A stretch of DNA of 64,000 nt from positions 1 to 64,000 of the forward strand of contig CAYXPR010000011.1 of the NCBI GenBank assembly GCA_964467255.1. The letters run 5' to 3'. A program made the translations under genes and the position numbers. The notes beneath the pieces are model-generated. The model made no database searches. It saw only the letters and a program-made list of their open reading frames with translations, and was not told where the DNA came from. Of the stretch, positions 8,535 through 15,485 are shown piece by piece (the stretch's first letter is position 1; each line of letters opens with the position of its first letter). The stretch comes from CAYXPR01 sp964467255 (GTDB lineage Bacteria; Pseudomonadota; Alphaproteobacteria; Rickettsiales; RGZB01).

Positions 8535-9965
8535 TTAACCATGTGCATAGGGCAGGGTGATGGTGACCGTAGTGCCTTCACCTTCTTTGCTGCGGATATC
8601 GAATGTACCGTTCATCAGCTCCACCAGCTTTTTAGAAAGCGGCAGACCAAGCCCTGTGCCTTCATAGCGGCGGCTGAGTTTGTTTTCCGCCTGACCGAAG
8701 GTTTGCATCACCTTGGCGATATCTTTTGCAGAAATACCCACGCCTGTGTCGCGCACCTCGATAATAAATTGCTTGTCTGATGTAACCGCACGGGCGTGCA
8801 GGGTAACCGAGCCACCCGAGGGAGTAAATTTTACGGAATTGGAGAGCATGTTAAGCACCACCTGCTTAAGACGCTTCGCATCGGTTTTTACCACCACATG
8901 GTCTTTGGGCAGGTCTTCAATCAGCTTGACCTCTGATTCCATGGCGCGTGGCTCAACCAGCCTCATGGAAGAGCGCAGGATTTTGTTTACGTCTACATCG
9001 GCAATCTGCACCTCAAGCTTGCCAGCTTCGGCCTTGGAGAAGTCCAGAATATCGTTAATCAGGCTGAGCAGGTGCACACCCGAAGAATAAATATCTTTTG
9101 AATATTCCTTATATTGCTGGTTACCCACCGGCCCCATCACTTCATCTTTTAAAATTTCAGAAAAGCCGATGATGGCATTTAGCGGTGTGCGCAATTCGTG
9201 ACTTACGTTGGCAAGGAAGCGAGACTTCGCCTGATTTTCCTCTTCAGCGCTGGCCTTGGCCTGCGTGAGTTCTTCGGTGACCTCATGCTGCTTGGTGATA
9301 ATTTTTTCAGCGCTGCGGGCGACCACAAACATGAAGCCTAGTGTGAATACGAGCATGCCACCAAAAAGGCCGAGGCCTAAAAACTGCCACATGCCAGGGC
9401 TTTTCCACATGGGGGTGATGTCATAAAAAATTTCTGCAACACCCTCCACGCGGCTTTTGCTTTCTACCCCTGCGCCTGAAAAAATGGGCACGAAGGTGCG
9501 TACCACGTTATAAGGCAAGCCGCCAATCAGGTACCCTTTCAGCAGGACGCTTTGTGTTTTGCCGTATTGGGCGGCGATAAATGCCAGCTCGCTTTTTTTA
9601 TCGAGCGTGGCATCGGCATCAAAACGTTCTTCGGTTACAACCTTTTCGCCCGAGGCGAAGTAGATGCTGTATTTGATAACATGGAGCTTATCGAAATAGT
9701 CTTTGATGTCCTGATCCAGCGCGGCATAGAATTTTGATGTGTCAGGGCAGGGCTCTTCACGGCAGGGAAGCTGCTGCAGGGAGGGGGCGTAACGCTGCCA
9801 CACCGTGCCGCTGAAACCAATGGCCGCAGCAGTGCTTTGGTCTTCCGCCAGCTGCAGGATGACGCTTTCTTCAATGTGCGAGCGCAGGTAGTAGCTGACA
9901 AAGATTGCCAGCGGCAAAACAACCGCAAGCGCTACCAGCGCGATGTATCGAATGGTGTTAAACAT
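8535..9965 (-). CDS. Membrane sensor histidine kinase
   Basis: A 476-residue sensor kinase. Residues 5-27 and about 194-217 are membrane helices that bracket a periplasmic sensor region of about 165 residues. A short coiled linker follows, then a HisKA domain with the phosphoacceptor His256 in NVSHELRTPLN, and a HATPase_c domain with its N box (NMLSNSVKFT), DTGVGIS and GTGLGLPLSKKL motifs. There is no receiver domain, and no response regulator gene is adjacent, so the pathway is unassigned. It lies six bases before panB and diverges from rpmH across a 182-base gap. The stimulus cannot be inferred from the sensor region. Confidence 0.9.
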   Translation of the reverse strand: MFNTIRYIALVALAVVLPLAIFVSYYLRSHIEESVILQLAEDQSTAAAIGFSGTVWQRYAPSLQQLPCREEPCPDTSKFYAALDQDIKDYFDKLHVIKYSIYFASGEKVVTEERFDADATLDKKSELAFIAAQYGKTQSVLLKGYLIGGLPYNVVRTFVPIFSGAGVESKSRVEGVAEIFYDITPMWKSPGMWQFLGLGLFGGMLVFTLGFMFVVARSAEKIITKQHEVTEELTQAKASAEEENQAKSRFLANVSHELRTPLNAIIGFSEILKDEVMGPVGNQQYKEYSKDIYSSGVHLLSLINDILDFSKAEAGKLEVQIADVDVNKILRSSMRLVEPRAMESEVKLIEDLPKDHVVVKTDAKRLKQVVLNMLSNSVKFTPSGGSVTLHARAVTSDKQFIIEVRDTGVGISAKDIAKVMQTFGQAENKLSRRYEGTGLGLPLSKKLVELMNGTFDIRSKEGEGTTVTITLPYAHG

Positions 9966-10082
9966 GTGACCTTCTATATAAGGTTATAACAAAACTGACA
10001 AAAAAATCGAGAGATTTGAAAGGATTAGGAGTAGTTTTTTACAAAAACCACCCGCACGGGATAAAAATTCGTGAATCGAGGG

Positions 10083-10111
10083 TTGACCTTTGCCGCTATT
10101 ATCTGTATATA
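10083..10111 (+). promoter_or_regulatory. Sigma-70 promoter of rpmH
   Basis: TTGACC (10083-10088) and TATATA (10106-10111) are separated by exactly 17 bases. Transcription would start near 10118, leaving a leader of about 30 bases before rpmH. This is the best-placed promoter for the whole rpmH-rnpA-yidD-yidC-engB-argB cluster. Confidence 0.7.
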
Positions 10112-10147
10112 CTTCGCCTCCTACAGGAAAAGTTAAGGGAAACAGCC

Positions 10148-10282
10148 ATGAAACGTACATATCAGCCAAGCAAAATCGTCAGGAAACGCCGTCATGGCTT
10201 CCGTGCCCGTATGGCAACGGTGGGTGGTCGTAGAGTGCTGAATGACCGTCGCGCCAAGGGCCGCAAACGCCTTAGCGCATAA
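10148..10282 (+). CDS. rpmH: 50S ribosomal protein L34
   Basis: A 44-residue, strongly basic ribosomal protein of the large subunit, complete and of standard length. The sequence begins MKRTYQPSKIVRKRRHGFR and ends with the usual RKRLSA, leaving little doubt. The ATG at 10148 is preceded by AAGGGA at seven bases, so the longer in-frame reading upstream is not used. It heads the conserved cluster that continues with rnpA and yidD, an arrangement that links ribosome, RNase P and membrane insertion functions in most bacteria. Confidence 0.98.
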   Translation: MKRTYQPSKIVRKRRHGFRARMATVGGRRVLNDRRAKGRKRLSA

Positions 10283-10303
10283 GCTGCGCGCCGCAGGCAT
10301 GCC

Positions 10304-10669
10304 TTGCTGCTGCAAAAAATCAGAAAAAATTTTGAATATCAATATGTAAGCGCTAACGCTGCGCGTGTGGTTACGCGCGGCTTTGTGTTGCTTGGTTGCC
10401 CCAAAGAAGGGCAGGCAGAGATGGTGCGTTTTGGTGTGATCGCCAGCCGCAAGCTGGGCGGCGCCGTGCGCCGGAATAAAGTGAAGCGCCGCTTGCGCAT
10501 GATATGCCAGCAAATATTGCCCGAACACGGCACACCAGGGTGGGACTATGTGCTGATTGGCCGTTATGCAGGCCACGATATGGAGTTTGAAAAAATGCTG
10601 CGCGATTTGAAAACAGCGCTACAAAACATCAAGAACGCTCCGAAAGAAAAAGATGAGAAACGTATTTAA
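10304..10669 (+). CDS. rnpA: Ribonuclease P protein component
   Basis: The small basic protein subunit of RNase P, which helps the catalytic RNA cleave 5' leaders from tRNA precursors. The core signature is present: FGVIASRKLGGAVRRNKVKRRLR corresponds to the family RNR motif (quoted here as FGVIASRK and AVRRNKVKRRLR). The protein has about 121 residues from TTG 10304. No ATG fits: the frame opens just after the rpmH stop and offers only TTG at 10304 and CTG codons, so the start is non-ATG or slightly upstream. The 3' end overlaps yidD by 17 bases. The normal N-terminal part seems short by a few residues compared with other RnpA proteins. Confidence 0.92.
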   Translation: MLLQKIRKNFEYQYVSANAARVVTRGFVLLGCPKEGQAEMVRFGVIASRKLGGAVRRNKVKRRLRMICQQILPEHGTPGWDYVLIGRYAGHDMEFEKMLRDLKTALQNIKNAPKEKDEKRI

Positions 10670-10886
10670 ATGGATTCCCATCGCCTTCATTAAGGCCTAC
10701 AGGCTGGTTGTTTCGCCGCTCATGCCTGCCAGTTGCCGCTTTACCCCAACATGTTCGGCCTATGCGGTGGAGGCAATCGAGAAACATGGGGCACTTCGGG
10801 GGCTGTGGCTGACCGCCCGGCGCATTGGAAAATGCCACCCATGGGGTGGCTGTGGCCACGACCCTGTGCCCGACCTTAAAAAATAA
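10653..10886 (+). CDS. yidD: Membrane protein insertion efficiency factor YidD
   Basis: A 77-residue membrane-associated protein that assists YidC-dependent insertion of inner-membrane proteins. The family pattern is complete: an amphipathic N terminus, the YRLVVSPLMP segment, the cysteine motif CRFTPTCSAYAVEAI, a HGALRGLWL helix, and the CHPWGGCGHDPVP end. The start overlaps rnpA by 17 bases, which is usual in this cluster. yidC follows after a 68-base gap. Confidence 0.95.
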   Translation: MRNVFKWIPIAFIKAYRLVVSPLMPASCRFTPTCSAYAVEAIEKHGALRGLWLTARRIGKCHPWGGCGHDPVPDLKK

Positions 10887-10954
10887 TACTCAACATTCAT
10901 AAAAAACACGTTATAACCACTGCCACCAGAAACTAATACCTCACGGTTTTACTC

Positions 10955-12658
10955 ATGTCCGAAAGTCGCAATCTGATTCTTGCTGTTATCCTCTCCATGC
11001 TGATATTGGGGGGCTGGTATTATTTTGTGGATCTGCCGCGTATCCAGCAAGTTGAGCAGCAGCGCGCCGCCAGCCAGGCATCACCGACGAAGCCCCTTGC
11101 GTCGCTTGTTGCGGATGCGTCGAAAGGTGTTGTGCCGCGTGCTGAAGCGCTAACGCAGGAAAAGCGCGTCAAAATCGTTTCAGATTTTCTGCATGGCTCT
11201 ATTAATCTTAAAGGTGCCCGCTTTGACGATCTGACATTAGCAAAATTTAAAGACACTATTGCGCCGGATAGTAAAGAAGTGGTGCTGCTTTCACCTTCCC
11301 GCACGGAAGAAGTATATTTCGCTGAATTCGGTTGGTTGGCTGCGCAGAGTGGCGTTGTGGTGCCTACGCCCGAAACCGTGTGGCAGGCAGGCCGCAGCAA
11401 GCTGACGCCGACTGAGCCCGTGACGCTCACATGGCAGAGCCCGCAAGGGTTGTTGTTCACGATTAAAATCGCGCTGGATGAGCATTATATGTTCACCATT
11501 GAGCAGTCCGTGCAAAATCTTTCCGCCAAAGCATCTGCGCTGCTGCCGTATGGCTTGATTAACCGCGGCCATGTGAGTGCGGAAGATATGGCGATTTCAC
11601 ACATTGGCCCCGTGGCCGTGTTAGGGGGTACGCTGCAAGAAATTACCTATGATGACTTGATTGACGACAAGCGCTCCGGCTTTGAAAAAACAACAGGCTG
11701 GTTTGGCGTGGGTGATAAATACTGGCTGACGGCGGTAATTCCTTCCGATAACCGCACGTTTGATGCTGCGTTTAATTATGCACCAGTCGACAATAAGCCG
11801 CGCTTTCAGGCAGATTATACTGGCGAAACCAAGGAGTTGGCGGCGGGCGAAAAATGGTCTGTGACCACACATTTTTTTGCGGGTGCCAAAAAAGTGGGTC
11901 TGCTCGACCAGTATGCAAAGAATTTGCAAATACCGTTTTTTGACCGCGCGGTGGATTTTGGCTGGCTTTATTTCATGACCAAGCCGATTTTCAAAGCATT
12001 GCAGCTGTTTTACCGTTTCTTTGACAATTTCGGGATTGCGATTTTAGCGCTCACCGTGGTGGTGAAGCTGCTGCTATTCCCGCTGGCAAACAAGTCGTAC
12101 CGCTCCATGAACCAGATGAAAGAACTGCATCCGGAAATCACGCGCCTGCGTGAAGAATATAAAAACGACAAGATGCGCCTGAATCAGGAAATCATGGATT
12201 TTTATAAGCGGAAAAAGATTAACCCGATGGCAGGTTGCTTGCCGATTCTGGTGCAAATTCCGATTTTCTTTGCGCTGTACAAGGTGCTCTACATCACCAT
12301 CGAAATGCGCCATGCGCCGTTCTATGGCTGGATTCATGACCTTTCGGCACCGGATCCAACCTCTTTGTTTAATTTATTTGGTCTGCTGCCATATGAAGTG
12401 CCTGCGTTTTTACACATTGGCGTATGGCCGATTCTGATGGGCATTACGATGCTGATACAGCAGCTGATTAACCCGCCACCCGCTGACCCTGTGCAGGCGA
12501 AGGTGATGAAGCTGCTGCCCTTTATTTTTGTGGTGATGTTGGCATCCTTCCCCGCAGGCCTCGTGATTTACTGGACGTGGAGCAATATCCTTTCCATTCT
12601 CCAGCAGCGCCTACTGGCGGGTGGTCTCAAAAAAAGCCAGTCTAAAGGAAAAGTGTAA
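10955..12658 (+). CDS. yidC: Membrane protein insertase YidC
   Basis: The Oxa1/YidC insertase that places proteins in the inner membrane, alone or with SecYEG. It has 567 residues, normal for Gram-negative YidC. An N-terminal membrane anchor (about residues 6-26) is followed by a large periplasmic beta domain (about 60-330) and then the conserved insertase core with five membrane segments from about residue 345. Core motifs include YFMTKPIF, the FGIAILALTVVVKLLLFPLA segment, KINPMAGCLPILVQIPIFFALYK and the final FPAGLVIYWTWSN, here given as short pieces of a continuous match. The engB start codon follows the stop immediately. Confidence 0.97.
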   Translation: MSESRNLILAVILSMLILGGWYYFVDLPRIQQVEQQRAASQASPTKPLASLVADASKGVVPRAEALTQEKRVKIVSDFLHGSINLKGARFDDLTLAKFKDTIAPDSKEVVLLSPSRTEEVYFAEFGWLAAQSGVVVPTPETVWQAGRSKLTPTEPVTLTWQSPQGLLFTIKIALDEHYMFTIEQSVQNLSAKASALLPYGLINRGHVSAEDMAISHIGPVAVLGGTLQEITYDDLIDDKRSGFEKTTGWFGVGDKYWLTAVIPSDNRTFDAAFNYAPVDNKPRFQADYTGETKELAAGEKWSVTTHFFAGAKKVGLLDQYAKNLQIPFFDRAVDFGWLYFMTKPIFKALQLFYRFFDNFGIAILALTVVVKLLLFPLANKSYRSMNQMKELHPEITRLREEYKNDKMRLNQEIMDFYKRKKINPMAGCLPILVQIPIFFALYKVLYITIEMRHAPFYGWIHDLSAPDPTSLFNLFGLLPYEVPAFLHIGVWPILMGITMLIQQLINPPPADPVQAKVMKLLPFIFVVMLASFPAGLVIYWTWSNILSILQQRLLAGGLKKSQSKGKV

Positions 12659-13297
12659 GTGCCGGAAAAGCGCCCAGTACCTGTTATTGGCGCAAAGGCG
12701 GCCGCGCGCGTGTTTTCGCGCGAGCCACAATTTTTGCTTTCCGCCCCCTCAATGGACACGATTCCGAACTTCGATTTACCCGAAGTGGCGTTTGCTGGCC
12801 GTTCAAACGTGGGCAAGTCCAGCTTGATTAACGCGCTGTTTGGCCGTCGCAACATCGCGCGCACATCCTCTACGCCGGGCCGCACCCAGATGCTGAATTT
12901 CTTTTTGCTCGATGAGCGTGTCGTGTTTGTGGATATGCCAGGCTATGGCTATGCCAAAGTGCCAAAGGCGATGTCAGCCCAGTGGGGTGAATTGATTGGT
13001 GCATACCTGTATAAACGCAAGCAATTGAAGCGCGTTTACTTGCTGGCAGACAGTCGCCACGGCATCAAAGATTCTGACCTGCAGGTGATGAAGATGCTGG
13101 ATGAAAGTGCCATTTCCTATCAACTGGTGCTGACCAAGGCCGACAAGCTGAGTGCATCGGAGATTGACAAGGCGCTCAAAAATGTTAAAGAGCAAGTGGA
13201 GGGCTGCGTGGCGCTGCACCCAGAAATTCTGGTGACCAGTGCGTCAAAAAAGCAGGGCATTGATACATTGCAAATGGCCATTTTGGCACTGGTATAG
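12659..13297 (+). CDS. engB: Ribosome biogenesis GTPase EngB (YihA/YsxC)
   Basis: A 212-residue TRAFAC GTPase needed for 50S subunit assembly. G motifs are clear: G1 GRSNVGKSSLINAL, G2 around RTSSTPGRTQ, G3 DMPGYGYA, G4 TKADK, and G5 SASKKQG. The start is GTG at 12659, directly after the yidC stop with no gap, and AAAGGAAAAG inside the yidC end can serve as ribosome site. The position between yidC and argB is typical of alphaproteobacteria. Confidence 0.95.
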   Translation: MPEKRPVPVIGAKAAARVFSREPQFLLSAPSMDTIPNFDLPEVAFAGRSNVGKSSLINALFGRRNIARTSSTPGRTQMLNFFLLDERVVFVDMPGYGYAKVPKAMSAQWGELIGAYLYKRKQLKRVYLLADSRHGIKDSDLQVMKMLDESAISYQLVLTKADKLSASEIDKALKNVKEQVEGCVALHPEILVTSASKKQGIDTLQMAILALV

Positions 13298-13305
13298 AGG
13301 AACAA

Positions 13306-14214
13306 ATGACGATTAAAAAAATCAGCGAGAATATTCGCGAGGAAAACCGCTTCAAGGTGCAGACGCTTGCGGAAGCCTTGCCCTATATGCGCCAGTTTGC
13401 CGGTGAAACCTTCGTGATTAAATATGGCGGTAGCGCAATGGGTGATGCCAAGCTGGCAGAATCATTCGCCGAAGATGTGGTGCTGCTGAAGCAGGTGGGC
13501 ATTAACCCCGTGATTGTGCATGGTGGTGGCCCGCAGATTGGTAAAATGCTCGAGAAGCTGAAAATTCAGAGCTCGTTTGTGGACGGTCTGCGCGTGACGG
13601 ACAAAGCGACGGTGGAAATTGTGGAGATGGTGCTTTCTGGTTCCATTAACAAGCAGATTGTTACGGCCATTAATGAAGCAGGCGGTGCCGCTGTGGGGCT
13701 TTCCGGCAAAGACAGCAACCTGATTGAAGCGCGTAAGCTGCGCCGCACGCAAAAAGACCCAGACTCTAACATCGAAAAAATTCTCGACCTTGGTTTTGTG
13801 GGTGAGCCTGTGCGCGTGAACCCTGAGATACTCGTGGTGTTTGAAGAATCAGATATCATTCCCGTTATTGCGCCGATTGGTATGGGCGAGAACGGCGAAA
13901 CGTATAATATCAATGCTGATACGGCAGCGGGCGCGATTGCCGCTGCGCTGGCCGCGCGCAAACTGATTATGCTGTCGGATATTCCGGGGCTGCTTTCTAA
14001 AAAGGGTGAGTTGATTTCCGACCTGACGGTGGAGCAGGCTGAGGCGCTGATGAAAGACGGCACTATCAGCGGCGGGATGATTCCGAAAGTGGAAACCTGT
14101 ATTTCTGCTGTAAAAAATAGTGTGGAAGCCGCGCATATTCTGGACGGCCGTGAACCGCACGTGCTGCTGCTCGAGATATTTACCGAGCATGGCGCCGGCA
14201 CGATGATTAATTAA
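13306..14214 (+). CDS. argB: Acetylglutamate kinase
   Basis: ArgB phosphorylates N-acetyl-L-glutamate with ATP, the second step of arginine synthesis. The 302 residues match the hexameric, arginine-sensitive type, which has an N-terminal extension: here residues 1-30 form a helix before VIKYGGSAM, the first nucleotide-binding lysine motif. Other signatures are VIVHGGGPQIGKML, GLSGKDSNLIEA, NINADTAAGAIAAAL and GGMIPKVETC. It starts eight bases after engB with GAGGAACAA before the ATG, and closes the cluster at a strong terminator. Confidence 0.97.
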   Translation: MTIKKISENIREENRFKVQTLAEALPYMRQFAGETFVIKYGGSAMGDAKLAESFAEDVVLLKQVGINPVIVHGGGPQIGKMLEKLKIQSSFVDGLRVTDKATVEIVEMVLSGSINKQIVTAINEAGGAAVGLSGKDSNLIEARKLRRTQKDPDSNIEKILDLGFVGEPVRVNPEILVVFEESDIIPVIAPIGMGENGETYNINADTAAGAIAAALAARKLIMLSDIPGLLSKKGELISDLTVEQAEALMKDGTISGGMIPKVETCISAVKNSVEAAHILDGREPHVLLLEIFTEHGAGTMIN

Positions 14215-14233
14215 GCCGTTATTTTTACGCTGC

Positions 14234-14276
14234 ACAAAAAAACGGGGCGCCCTTTTTAAAAGGCGCCCCGTTTTTG
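14234..14276. terminator. Rho-independent terminator after argB
   Basis: A long perfect stem with arms AAAAACGGGGCGCC and GGCGCCCCGTTTTT closes on a short T/A loop, with A and T tracts on both sides. It can stop transcription in both directions: argB from the left and the small DUF465 gene from the right. Confidence 0.9.
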
Positions 14277-14303
14277 CAGACTTTTGAAGTCTACATGGCA
14301 CTG

Positions 14304-14486
14304 TTAACCGGTCTTTTTCAGGGGCTTGGCACTAAGCGTCTGATTTATCTCATCTTTAATCGCTAACTTCTTCTTTTTAAGGGCGACTGCCTTCTCATCT
14401 TGATGGTGGGCATAAGCATCGTGGATTTCCTCTTCGAGCCTAGCGTGTTTAGTGTACAAGGCATCAAGATGGGTCTGTAGTGACAT
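14304..14486 (-). CDS. DUF465 (YdcH-like) small protein
   Basis: A 60-residue charged, helical protein of the DUF465/YdcH type: a heptad-like LDALYTKHARLEEEI segment, then a lysine-rich VALKKKKLAIKDEI helix. Such proteins are widespread in proteobacteria and form short coiled-coil hairpins; their role is not established. The ATG at 14486 has a strong ribosome site (AAGGGAGGG on the coding strand). Its 3' end faces the bidirectional terminator after argB. Confidence 0.85.
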   Translation of the reverse strand: MSLQTHLDALYTKHARLEEEIHDAYAHHQDEKAVALKKKKLAIKDEINQTLSAKPLKKTG

Positions 14487-14792
14487 AGGCGTTCCCTCCC
14501 TTTCACTGTGATAATAATGAAGTTTTTTAACTACTGCGACTGCAGTAAGGCCAAGTATAGCATCGGGGACATGAAAGCCTAATAAAAAATTTGTGCAAAG
14601 CGGTATAAAACTGGCACGGGACTTGCTATATAATTGGCTGTTTTCTGCCGAAAATGGCGGGATCTGGCGCTAGGGATGGAAGTCAAGCGAATTGGAAAAA
14701 AGAGCATGAGAAAAATGCCGTTTTTAACAAATTTTGAAGCTTTCCAGCGCCTTAAACGAAAGATAAGAAAACATGTGTCTTTAAAAGAAATT
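14487..14792. other. Intergenic stretch with a sigma-54 site and no clear gene
   Basis: These 306 bases separate the DUF465 gene from the LapG-like protease gene, both on the minus strand. They hold the DUF465 promoter region and a consensus sigma-54 promoter pointing right. A plus-strand reading frame runs from about 14703 (ATG after a GGAAAAAAG) through to 14960, with a lysine-rich start, but its last part is antisense to the protease C terminus and I cannot support it as a gene. Confidence 0.5.
14612..14627 (+). promoter_or_regulatory. Consensus sigma-54 promoter
   Basis: TGGCACG, four bases, then TTGCT: an exact fit to the RpoN consensus TGGCACG-N4-TTGCW, with GG at 14613-14614 and GC at 14625-14626. 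Transcription would begin near 14638 and run right, towards and antisense to the protease gene. No bacterial enhancer-binding protein gene is in the window. The product may be a small RNA or a short peptide mRNA. Confidence 0.6.
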
Positions 14793-15431
14793 TTAGCGGT
14801 GTCGCCACCAATGGGACTCGTTAATCGAGTAAATGGGTTTGTAGTGGTACACTTTGCTGGCGGCGATGACCTGTTTGATCTGATTATCGAGGATATAAGG
14901 CTTCCCATCCACATAGACTGCCAGCACCGCATGCAGGATGTTGAGGTTTGTATCGTTTAAGATAACAATGCGCATCTGTTCGCTCGGCACGCCCAGAGCA
15001 CGCAAAGACATGAATTTAGCAATCGCGTAATCCTCGCAATCACCATCTTTGGAAAAAAACTGATATGGCGTGGCCCAGTAATCCGTAACCCCCCAGTTGA
15101 TGGGGTCGATGATGTAGCGTTTCCGGTTCATGTGCCGGTTTACTTCCTTGATTTGTGTCATGAGGGGTTTGCCCTGCAGACCTGACAAAAAGCCCTTCCA
15201 CTGTTTTAAAGTGCAGCGGTTGATGTTTTTCGGGCTGCATTCCCGGTCGCGGATTTTGCCTTGGTCGAAATAGCGATCCAGCACGCCGGTCCATTTCGGG
15301 AAGGGCCTGAGGTTTCCGGAGCGCATTTCCCTGCTGCCGAAAAGCGAATCACCCGCGTGTGCCGATGTGGCGTGTGCAAAAAGGCCTGTGATGGAAAGAA
15401 GCAGCAGTGTGCTCCAAAATAAGTACTTCAT
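14793..15431 (-). CDS. Periplasmic transglutaminase-like cysteine protease (LapG/BTLCP family)
   Basis: A 212-residue exported protein of the bacterial transglutaminase-like cysteine protease family, whose best-known member, LapG, cuts the adhesin LapA from the cell surface when c-di-GMP is low. Residues 1-26 are a Sec signal peptide ending near HAG. The catalytic triad is visible as Cys132 in DGDCEDYA, His167 in ILHAVL and Asp182 in YILDN. I chose ATG 15431 because longer readings put coding sequence before the signal peptide. The divergent neighbour, 54 bases away, is a membrane sensor with a degenerate HD-GYP domain, which suggests a LapD-like control partner. No LapA-like adhesin is in the window. 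Confidence 0.85.
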   Translation of the reverse strand: MKYLFWSTLLLLSITGLFAHATSAHAGDSLFGSREMRSGNLRPFPKWTGVLDRYFDQGKIRDRECSPKNINRCTLKQWKGFLSGLQGKPLMTQIKEVNRHMNRKRYIIDPINWGVTDYWATPYQFFSKDGDCEDYAIAKFMSLRALGVPSEQMRIVILNDTNLNILHAVLAVYVDGKPYILDNQIKQVIAASKVYHYKPIYSINESHWWRHR

Positions 15432-15485
15432 GGTGAAAAATGTAACATTCCATTGATAAATCGCAAAGTCCAATGTACTTAAGTT

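Noticed and set aside
14634..14960. A 108-codon plus-strand frame downstream of the sigma-54 site
   Set aside because: More than half is antisense to the LapG-like C terminus. The start is lysine-rich, but no family is seen, so I report only the promoter.
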